Source: Synanceia verrucosa | Taxonomy: Eukaryota > Chordata > Actinopteri > Perciformes > Synanceiidae | Length of the DNA stretch: 64,000 bases | Direction: 5' to 3' | NCBI GenBank assembly: GCA_029721515.1 | Contig: CM056554.1 | Location: forward strand, 25,887,256 to 25,951,255 | Shown: positions 50,095 through 62,000 of the stretch, one piece after another | How the letters are laid out: the number at the start of each line of letters is the position of its first letter | Numbering within the stretch: the stretch's first letter is position 1 | Position numbers and translations under genes: made by a program | The notes under the pieces: model-generated | The model's input: the letters and a program-made list of their open reading frames with translations, nothing else | Database searches by the model: none | What the model was told of the DNA's origin: nothing

Positions 50095-53000
50095 TTCTTT
50101 TTTTTTTTAATGCATGAATGCCTCATTGTGTCTTTCTCATCTTCAGCTCTGCCACTGGTCCAAGTGGATGAGAAGGGGGAGAAGGTACGACCCAATCAGA
50201 ATCGCTGCATCGTGATCCTCAGAGAGGTTCCTGAGAGCACGCCCATAGAGGTCGGTGATTTTATTCATTCATTCACACATACTTGCACTGAAGGTGCCAG
50301 ATGTGGCTGGATTCACGTGCCCTGGCACGTCTTTTCTTTAAGATAAAACAAATGTTACTCAGAGGATCTTTTGCATCTTTCTGCCCATTCAGTTGTCAGT
50401 GTGGTTGAACAGTTTATGCTTCATGTACAAAACAAACAACATACTATATTAGTAAAGAGGAAGCTAAAACCAGGAAAAAACATTCATGCATGTCGAAGAG
50501 TCCAGTCAGTCTGATTGCACCAACGTGTAGTTATTTACTTTTTCAAGTCGCTATTATTATGAATCAAAATAAATAAATAACCAAAACAATATTTTAAAAA
50601 CGGTATTGTGAGTTCCTTAGAGATAGAGTTGATATCACTGCTGTGCACAGTGCTTAGTCATGCAGAACAGCACCTGTTTAACCAGATCAGTTGAGTAAAC
50701 CATGATGGCAGCGTGGTGTGGTGAAGAGAGATCCCTTCCTGCATTCATACAGTACATCATACATCTCACCTGTTGTTTCCTGCACCTGGACAGATTTCAG
50801 TTTGGGGGCACTTTCCATCCTTTTTCCACTGAAGCAGCCTCAGCACAGGTTTCACCCACCGATGCTTAATGTGGCTCTGAAGCTTTTCCTGCTACAGCAG
50901 CAGCCAACACTGTGCTGATGTTTGTTTCATTGGCACTAATTGAGAACAACGTTAGTGCAGTAGCAGCTGCAGGTTTGCAGGTTATTATTTTTTTCCTGAT
51001 GATATAGTTAGTTTTCAAACCACAGTGAAATCATGTTCGTCTAACTCAGTGATCTTTATCAGAACACTTTACCATGTTTACTCAGAGAAAATCCATTTCA
51101 TTTTCCCCAAATGGAATGGAATATAATATTCACAGTGATTTCAGTCGTGTTTTTGTTAGCTTACAGTTATTCCTTCATATCTGCAACCACACTGCTAGCT
51201 GTCACTTAATGTGCTGTACACATGTCCAAAGAATGCTCTTAAAACTCGCTCTTTTTTTTTCTTACAAAAAAAATTCTTGAATGCATAACTACATCTTGCT
51301 GTTAGTTAGCTGGGTGGTCATTTTTAATAACATTTCGTCCAGTATTAGTGGAATGCGGAAATTGAGTTGGTTATTTTAAAAGTAATGGGATCAGCAGTCA
51401 GTTTAGTTTTTTGTGCCTGTTAAAGTCAGAAATGATAGTTTATGTGATACAGAATACCTCCTAAATGTTTTGAAATGAAATCACATTATCTGCTTCCACA
51501 CCAACTTGTTCATATCTGTTTGAAGTCAGACTGTTTTCCTGCGCGACTCACTACTTGATTGGTTTGGATTAAACGTTTCTTTCTGGTGCATGGCCGCTGT
51601 TTTCTAGAAGGGTTGTTTTCCTACGTCACTATGAAAACTACATGGAGGGCATGACTTTGTGTCACTTTGCTTTGCAGGAGGTCGAGGCTCTTTTTAAAGG
51701 GGACAACTTACCCAAGTTCATCAACTGTGAATTTGCCTACAACGACAACTGGTTCATCACCTTTGAATCGGAAGCAGATGCACAGCAGGTAAGAGCGGTG
51801 ACAACAAGACCACTTTCTACTTTTTTTTTTCCTTCTTTTTTTTAACCATTTAGATGAGCTGGATCAGAGTGATGGTGAAATCAATAGGTTACACCTAAAT
51901 TTTACAGCCCTTGAGATGAATCATCAAAAATAATGAAAATAATTTTCTTTTTTCTTTGATTTCATTGTCTTTTTCAAACTTGTCCTTCACATGTACTCAA
52001 CACTGATTTATTTTTAGTAATTTGACACTAATATTCCTCTAGTGTGTAGATGATGTAGAGAAGTTGTCTCTGGTGGCATTTATGACCTAACACCATATTG
52101 TTCATGTTCTCTTGATGAAGGCATATCAGTATCTCCGTGAGGAGGTGAAGACTTTCCAAGGGAAGCCTATTAAGGTAAGTTAGGTATTTTAATTATTAAT
52201 GTCGTGTGTACTCATTAAATACTGACCCAACAACCAGAAATCACAAAAGACTACTTACATAACATCTTTAAGTGTCATGCATGCTGAATATACATATGCT
52301 GTATTTATCAGTCAGGCTCTATTAATCTTTAGAGAGAGAGAGAGAGTTTCTCAGTATGAGCGTTGGTCAGATGTTGCCTGTTTGCACACTTTTTTAGTGC
52401 CGTCAGTTGATGGTCAAACCCCTACCACACTTTTTTTTTTGTTTTTGTTCGTTTCCTCCTCGCTGCGATGCGGCTGTCTGTGTGCAGTCCTTTTATTTTT
52501 TTTCTTATGACAGGACCGTGTCTCACTCAGTTTATATGGTTCAAGCCAAAATTAAGTGCCTCCACAAAGGCTTGAATGTTGAATTTTCATTAGTGAAGAA
52601 CAGGGCAAAGATGTCCTTCTTCATGCATAATTAAATTAATCACAGAGAAAGACACAGCAGAGGACTCTCAAGTCACCGACCTCCACTTGAGGTTCATTCA
52701 GAGGCGACTTCACACTATTAAGTTGTTCCACAAATGTATGAAAATCCCCGTTATCACCACAGAAGAAAAACCTGGCTGGGCAGAGCTGCTTCTTCTGCCT
52801 CTAATTTATGAAACATGTCGTTGGACTGCATGCTGCCAAAGTGAGATTTACACTCTGAGAATACATTCAGTGATAAAGCACAGAACCAGCTTCACTTTCC
52901 CTGCCACTGTTGTATTTATTAACTAACTTCAGCTCAGAACATTAGTGCACCGCGAACAGACAGAGGCAATCAGCTCATCTCACCAAGGTACCGTATATTT

Positions 53001-56000
53001 GCTATATTTGTTTAGTAAATTAAACAAAGGAAAAGATGAAGAGTGAAGTGAAAATGTGGGCTCAAATGAAGATAAAAGTAAAAATCCTTTTTTCAGCTAT
53101 ACTTTTCATGCACCCAGCTTCCAATAATGTCCTCATCTTCATATTTATTTATGTGTTACTGTTAATTTCACGAGTAGCTGTTGAAGATACTTTTGCACAA
53201 ACGATGTCAGTAAATATTCCTGCGCTGTACGAGCACCAGCTTGCTCTTTGGCTGGTTTATATTTAGGACACTTAAACATTAACCTGTTTGCACCTTACAA
53301 GTAATCTGAATAATTTTTATTTTTTGTTTATTTGCACTCTCATACAGTTACATATATAGCACACACTCCATATAGTTGCACTCTTCCCTTTTGGATCCAT
53401 CCTGACTTTACTCATTTTTCTATAATAGTGAATGTAAGGCCAGGGCTTGACAACAACAAACGACAAATCCTTGTTGAAATTCAGCAACATGAAGGCTAGT
53501 TAACATTAGCTGGACTGCTAACAGCTAACGTTAAGTAGCTCTCATCTCGCCGACTTCAGCACAGGAGCCATTGATTTACAATGAAGCTCTGTTGAGTTTT
53601 GGGTGAAGTTCTTTGTTTTTTGTTTTTCTACATTATCATGTGTTCAAATCTGGTTAAATGTAGTTTTTTTTTTTGGCAAGAAATGGAGAGGAAATAAATA
53701 AAGTTGTACTCTGGCTCTCTGTCCACCAGGCAAGGATAAAAGCGAAGGCAATCGCTATCAACACTTTCATGCCAAAGAACGGTTACCGGCCGGTGGAGGT
53801 GAACCCGTACGCCCAGCAGCGCTACACGTCCTACTACATCCCGCCGGTGTACAGCCCCCAGCAGCAGTTCCCCTTATACAGCCTCATCACGCCGCAGGCC
53901 TGGTCAGCCACACACAGCTTCATCGACCCAACACTGGTAACTTTCTTCCCAAACAAATTCTCCATCTGAATTGCAGCCTGAAACTATCAAATGCAACCGT
54001 TTTCACCATCCAACAGCGCTCAGGTCTCACTGCCAACACCTGTCATGCCATTCTGACTTCCTGTTTATGCAGCTGGTGAATCTCGTTTCTGTTACCAGGT
54101 TGCACCGTTCCACAACAACCAGTTCATCAATGGATTCACCACATCACACAGTTTCAAACCAGCGACGTCACCCCTCACCGTCAGACACTACCCGCCAAGG
54201 AACAGGTCCGTACCTGGGGAAGGAAAATTAGCAGTTAACCTAGTAAAATCACTTCAGTAATAGTTGTTTTTTTGTAATATTTTCTGTCACATTATTTTGA
54301 GTCTGTTCTACAACAAAGTGGGGAATATCTTAGGTCATATCATTTAAACCGTTCATGGGCCACATTGATCTCTAGTGGGCTGGACCAATTAAACCACTGC
54401 CTAATAAGTTATCAATAGTAAGACCTCCAAATTTTCCTGGTAGAAGTTCATTGTGTTTTCAATTATTGAACAGTCACATGATAGACAGCCTGCTTCTCCT
54501 TGATATTTCAAACCTGCCATCAAATCAGTTGAGATAAACTGAATCCTTTAACTTTTCTGTCCCTAGTTCTTCTATATATAGTCCAGTCATTAGTGGGCCA
54601 GATTGGGCTCTTCGGTGGGCCGGCAACAGCCCTCGGGCCCTATGTTTGTCATCCCTGATTTAAACCCAAATTCCTGGTTGTGTTAAATGGCTGATGAATT
54701 TATTTTTAGTTTACTTTTTCTCCTCTGATGTTTGTAGTTAATGTCACTTCACACAGAGGTCACACACTGCAGTCTTGCAGCATCTTTATAGCAGCTTATT
54801 GTTGTTTTTGTTGTTGTTCTCGCTGAGTCACTCCTCTGTGCACCTGTTTCCTGCAGGAATCACAGTAAACCTCACCTGAGGCCAACCATCCCCACGGTGG
54901 ACCGCAGCACCGGGCTTCTGGACAGCCCTGGCCTTTTTCCCAGCTTCCCCAGCGAGAGGCTGAATGGGGTTCGCAGCAGTCCTCCGACACGACTCCCCAC
55001 CAGCCAGACCAGAACCAGGTTACCCTCCACTGCAGCCTTCCCCCGCAGGGATACCGTGGGCACGGGCCGAGTGACCGAGCCAACGACGCCGGACTACTCG
55101 CTGGGCATTGGCCGAGGAAGGTATGCTCAAGTGCTGCTGAAAGATGCTGTGGCTCAGCTGTGCCGCATGCAACCTCTGCATCTGTGGAAAAGGCACTTTT
55201 CCACCAGATGGATAAACAACCGTCACTGAATATCACTGCTCTGGGTGTAACAATACACATAACGTACATTCCAGAGGTGGACCATGCTCTTCAGATGTTC
55301 AACTCTTTCGATTTATAAATTGCCCATGGCACATGACATACCTTTTAGGTTCAGTAACAACAAAGTAGGGGTTATTGAAATGCTATCAGTGTTTGCAGCA
55401 GTACATGCTCCAGTTTGGATCGCTAACCAAAAATGAGCAGCTTTTTTGCAATTTCCCCCAACTGAGAACCAAACCATCACTTTTGAACGTACCGTAACAT
55501 CCCTAGTAACTACAGATTAAAAAAGGAGGGCCTTTGAATCTAGATTTACTGAGTTTTAAGTGGTCGTCACAGTGAACATGCTGCCAACAGCTACTACTGT
55601 GCATAAGACTCTTTACCAAGGAAACGTGTACAGTTACATTACAGTACAGTAGTTACAATCACAGTACAGTTGCAGTCACAGTACAATCACATACAGTCAC
55701 AGTACAGTTAGAGAACAGTTACAGATGTAGTACAGTCACAGTATACCTGTAGTACAGTTACAGATGTAGTACAGTCACAGTATACCTGTAGTACAGTTAC
55801 AGATGTAGTACAGTACAGTCACAGTATACCTGTAGTACAGTTACAGATGTAGTACAGTACAGTCACAGTATAGTTATAGTACAGTTACAGATGTAGTACA
55901 GTCACAGTATACCTGTAGTACAGTTACAGATGTAGTACAGTACAGTCACAGTATAGTTATAGTACAGTTACAGATGTAGTACAGTCACAGTATACCTGTA

Positions 56001-59000
56001 GTACAGTTACAGATGTAGTACAGTACAGTCACAGTATAGTTATAGTACAGTTACAGATGTAGTACAGTCACAGTATACCTGTAGTACAGTTACAGATGTA
56101 GTACAGTATAGTCACAGTATAGTTATAGTACAGTTACAGTTATATTACAGTCACAGTTACACATCGGAGAAACAGTTTGGAGATCTGTAACAGACTTTTA
56201 GTCTTTTGACTCTAATCCAGAAACTTTTGCATTTCAATATATTGTGTTAAAAAAAAATAGTAAAACTAGAACTAAATTAAAATTTAAATTAATTAAACAA
56301 AATTAATGTATTCAGAATCATAGCATTTTGATTTAATTGATTTATTAGAATAAATTAGTTACCATTTTTATTAAGTCTGCCTTCCTTTAATGACTGTAAC
56401 TCGTCAGGTGAATCATAAACCATTAACTGCAGACTGTTAAACAGCTGTCATGGTTTATGTGGTGCAGAATTTTCTTTCTTTTTCAAAGGTGAAGTCATTG
56501 TTTCAGACAGGTTGGATGTTTGTAAATTGAAGTGTTCTCTTTCTTAAAGGAAAAATCTTTCTGCTTCTAGGAAAAAGAGGGACGAAAAGTTTACAGTAAG
56601 TACTTTTTTATATAATATAGCTTTTGTTCAGCTTTTCTTTTTGTGGAGAGACAAATAGAAAGGAAACAGTGACAGCAGTATTAAACTCAACACAGTAGTG
56701 CTGCAGCTTTCCTTTCTATTTGAGAGACAAATAGAAAGGAAAGCTGCAGCACTACTGTGTTGCAGCTTTCCTTTCTGTTTGGAGCTTGTCTCAAGGACTC
56801 TGTGCTTAAAGGTTTCTCCTCAGTTTTGTCCCTGACTCTGTTTCTTGTGTTGTGTAGAGAGTGGCGCCTCAGTCGCCGCCGCCTCCTCCTCCCAAACCCC
56901 CGTCTCCTAGCTTCGAGCTAGGCCTCTCCAGCTTCCCTCCCCTGCCCGGAGCAGCCGGCCAGCTCAAGACTGACGACGTGTTCGACAACCGGCTGGCCAG
57001 CAGCGTGGTTGTTGGAAACGCCAAGGAACGGGTGAGGATGGGTTGTGTTTGGGTGGTGAACCGCAGCTTCTCGTTTGTTTCAACAAAAGTTGATATGCTG
57101 CGATCTGAACAGATTTTGTATGAAATTTGATCATGTGTTTGAGTGCAGGCCGGACTGCATACTGTGTGGGTCAGACTGCAGGAAGTAGAGCAACAGGCCT
57201 GAGAGTCGGGACCTTAAACCTCTTCCTGTGTTGCTTTCATTGCAGAGTGTTAGTGCTGACCCCAGTACAGGAGGAGCTCTCTCCCCAGTGGGCCCCAAAG
57301 AGCCGTCTCGGTCCTCCACATCTCCGATGCCCTCAAGCTTCCAGCTGTCACCGACCACCCCGTCGCCAGCCTCAGCCCCGACTCTGACCCCTGCCGCCGG
57401 CCCGCCGCACAGTCCCACTCCCTCCCTCCCCCCGACGTAAGCACTGGTCTGAAAGTGTTGAATCTGATACGTAATCAATGCTGTGTTGTCTGCACCTGCT
57501 GGGCTGCACCAGCTTACAGGTAAATCATCATGTTTCTCCTGGTATTACCTAGAGTTTCACCTCCGTGATGGAGGAGGAAGCAGTGCCAACAAACTGCTTC
57601 ACGAGCAGTTTTAGCACCAGAGCTCTGCATCACACTTAAGTTACGTTTGAGGCAGGTCTTTTCAAGACGAGAACAGTTTAACTTCTTTTTGGTTATGACT
57701 GACATTTTCAGTTTGTAGGTGGAGGCTGAATAGTTCTCTGAGCCTCTGGTCTCTTAGGTTAATGTGTGAGATATGGATATTGGCGTCCAACAACGTAGCA
57801 TGATGTCATTTTGGATCTATAGCTGTACCCCAGACGTCTTAGGCAATTAGTGTTTGCTTTCCTGTCTTTACTTTGTTAAAACTGTGACTTAACCATCACA
57901 CTGGCTGTCAACAGGGTCTATCAGAAATAGATTTTTCTGCATCCTCAAAGACTGACACTTTTTTTTAAACACACAGCGACTACAAACTGAGAGGTTTGTG
58001 CAACTTTTTAAGACCCCCATTCTACTAAATAGGAACCACAAAACAACACAGCTTGTAAGGTTTTATATACTGCATGTACAAAACCTATAGTTTGTTGCAT
58101 TTATGAGAACAGCAATAAATAATAACTGAAGACATTAGACTTTGTGTTTTTTCCTTTTATATTAAAGGAAAACACCAAACTCTTATGAAGAGGAAGAAAA
58201 ATGTGAAGCCTTCATGTGTAGGTCTAATAAATTGAAACACAGAGCTATGCGGGCCGGTTTCACATAGAAAATTATTAAAATAAAATGTAGCACACTGTGT
58301 TGCCACATATCAATCATACAGATGAGCCAGCATCATTGAAGGCAAATTAATCTGTTCGTGCAATATAAGCTGCCTGAAGGTCTAAACACCAGCCATAGAC
58401 GCAGGATGTGACACATATTTTAAACAACAAATATCATTCAAAGGGAAGTTTTATAAGATAATTATGCAACAAAGATACGTGTTATGGAATGTAATTTTTT
58501 GTTTGTTTCAGGGAGACGAAGGTGATGGAGTTGAAGCCAAAGGATGTGCAGTTGTTCGTAGAGCGCGTCCCCGGCACTCTGTCCACAGCAAGCAAATCGG
58601 TGCAAGTCAACGGTGCTGCCACAGTCAGTACTGATTTCTTCTTTGGCTTTTTTTTTCTTCCTGTCTCTGACTAAATTAATCTCAGCATGAACCGAAGAGT
58701 GTAAATTAATCACACCTTAACTCTCTTGATTGATTTTGATCTCCTGGGAAAACAAACATGCTGTCTTGAAAACAATTGCAGTCATAAAGGCCTAAAAGGT
58801 CTTTAAATAAGAGCTTCTTTGTGTACAATTACATACAGATAAACATGCAGAAACTTTATTTTCTATCATCTAAAACATCTAAAACTGTTTTTTGTGTCTG
58901 ATCCTAAAACATTTGTACTGGACTGAAGCTGGTCAACTTTTATTGTGCCTTTCCTGGTTTTATTTGCACTATTTATTGAGTCAAATGAAAGAGCAACATG

Positions 59001-62000
59001 GATTGAGCTCAGTTTCTAATTTAATGATTGTAGTATATGCCAAGCCATGGCCAGTTATAAGATAAAACTTAATTCACCCTGAAGGAAATGCTTTCACTGC
59101 AGTTGCCATACACAATAGAAAAAAAAATAAGATTTAACAAGATTTATGAAAAATATTTACAGTGCAAAATAGCGCAGAAATGCCATATAGTGCAAATCCG
59201 ACAATATGAACAATATTCAAAAAAATTTCATTCATTTCAGTAGCACAGTGCAGTAGTGCTGACAGCTGTTTGTAGTCCACTACACTTCCAAGGTAATGAG
59301 TTAATGTAGGTTATGTCATCCACAAAGCTCTAGTGTTTTAACCAACCTGTGGTGAATCAAGTTAAAAACAATCATCATACTTACTGTACATTAACAGGGC
59401 GGAGTGTCAGAATTCCAGATATTTAGTAATCCATACCCAGTTCAATGCCCCAGTAAAATAATTCATGATAACATCACAATTTACCTTGACCTATAATTTA
59501 AGCTTATAATTTACCACCACTCAGATTTTTAGATTCAAAGTGTTTCTTGTCATGTGTTTTCCTGCGCAGTGAAATACTTCCTTTGCTTTCCACAAGGAAT
59601 GCAGTGTGATTAAATCAAAGAGTACAATCGATCAAAAAAGGCAAATAAAGCAAGTTAAAATGTGAAAAGTACAAGATGTACAATGTCCGAAGAGGTGGTG
59701 CAACTAGAGCTGTGCGATGTGGACAAAATTGTATATCCCGATATATTTTATATCCTGATAACGATATATATACGATATAGTATTTTTTTCTCTGATGTAA
59801 CGTTACTGGTAACGTTATTTTCGCTCTCCTCCGTCTCCTCTGTGGTGTAATCAGTGTTATATCCCCAGTATGCTTTTATTCTGAAGGCTTACTTTTAGAG
59901 AAGTCCGGCTATGTTTGCACTGTACTTTTACTATACAGTTTGACTGCTAATAAAGATGTGTTTAAGCACTAGTAACTTGCCGCAGGAATCAGTCACACGC
60001 ATCATGACATCCTCCATGCTGCTTTACCTCTGTTTCCTCCCAAGCTACTTTTTTTTTTTTTTTTTTATATATATATACAGTCATGGAAAAAATTATTAGA
60101 CCACCCTTGTTTTCTTCAATTTCTTGTTAATTTTAATGCCTGGCTCAACTAAAGGTACATTTGTTTGGACAATTATAATGATAACAACAAAAATAGCTCA
60201 TGAGAGTTTAATTTAAGAACTAAGGATTATTCATTTTCCATGGTTTTCTTGATAATAACCAAAATTACTTAAATTCTTACATCAATAGCTATGGCATTGT
60301 ACTGCCAAAAACACTACTTTTAAGCATTCCATGTTTTCTTTTCTGTTTGCTTTAAACACATGATACACACAAGAGTTAATACTTGATTGCATAACCATTG
60401 TTTTTGATGACTGCAGCCATGCGTCTTGGCATGCTCTCCACCAGCTTCTGACATTGTTCTGCTGTCACAGCAGCCCATTCCTGTTGGACAAATTCAAACA
60501 AATTTTCTTTGTTTTTGGGCTTGTGGTTCTCCATTTTGAGTTTGATGATTTTCCACAGGTTTTCAATTGGATTAAGATCTGGTGATTGAGCAGGCCAAGG
60601 CATGGTGCGAATGTTGTGGTTCTCCATCCAGGCTTTAACTGACCTTGCCGTGTGGCAAGGGGCATTGTCTTGTTGGAAAATCCAGTCATTCGAGGCAGGA
60701 AAGAGTTTTCCAGCTGATGGAAGAAGACTGTTTTCAAGGGTAGTCCTGTACTTGACCTGGTTCATTCGGCCTTCACACAATTGCATTTGCCCTGTTCCAC
60801 TCAGACTGAAACAACCCCAGATCATGACTGATCCACCCCCATGTTTTACTGTAGGGGCAAGACAGTCTGGGTTGTAAGCTTCTCCAGGCTTCCTCCTAAC
60901 CAGTAAGTTGGCTGGAGTGGGCATCAATTCAAAATTGGATTCATCACTGAAGAGAACCTTAGCCCAATCATCAACAGTCCAATCCTTGTGGTCTCGAGCA
61001 AAGAGTAACCGGGCCTTCCTCTGCCTTTCATTGATGAAGGGCTTCTTGCGTGCTCTGTGTGACTTCAAACCAGCTTCAACAAGTTGGTTTCGAACTGTCC
61101 TTGCCGAGCAAGTCACATTTCTCGACAGTGCCCACTCATTTTTAAGGTCCCTGGAGGTCTGACGACGATTCCTGACACAGGAACGGATGAGTGCACGGTC
61201 ATCTCGTGGGGTAGAAAGACGTTTCCTGCCACGGCCAGGTAGCAATTTGGTAGTGCCATGTTCAGCTTGTTTTTTTGTTGGAATGAACGGCTGTCTTGGA
61301 GATCTTCAGTTTTTTCGCTACCTGTCTCTCACTCATGCCAATTTCCAGCAGTGCCAAGATGGCTGCCTTTGTTGCTTCACATAATTCTTTTGTTTTAGGC
61401 ATTATGTGAGAGCTGACAACTTCTGAGTTGTGCTACGGCTTGAATGTAAGCAGGAAACCACTCTAGGCCTTTGCATGTGCAGTGCTGCTTGTGACATGAA
61501 ATGGCCTCTTATATACCCTGGGAATCAATTAAGCTTAAGAATGTCAAATAGGACATAAAGTATTATGTGACCAGCTGCATTTTTTGTTGTGTTCATTGTA
61601 TTATACGTTTAGTGGTACCAGATATTAGAATGAACAAGAAATTGAAGAAAACAAGGGTGGTCTAATAATTTTTTCCATGACTGTATATAAAAACACTCCC
61701 GAGCTACAACTGCCACAAATGAATCCTTGCTAGTGACATAAACATGCTAGCACAAAGCAGTAGCGTTGCTGCAGTAGCCTTCATACCATCATGTCTATGC
61801 TTCATACAGTGAACATGTTTTGAACTCTCATGATCCATTTGGATTATCCAGCGGTCATTCTGACATTGAGATGTGCTTTACACAGCATATCTACACCACA
61901 ACCAAAGTAATGTAACTTAACGTTAGCAACAGAGCTAACCAAGTAGCCTACACGTTAAAATTACGATATAAACAACAGAGGCTTATATCGTACGGCAGAC

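Noticed and set aside
54796..55269. 157-codon antisense frame
   Set aside because: It lies opposite larp4b exon 12 and its codon pattern follows the sense frame.
55629..56152. CRISPR-like array
   Set aside because: No unique spacers; it is a eukaryotic tandem minisatellite in an intron.
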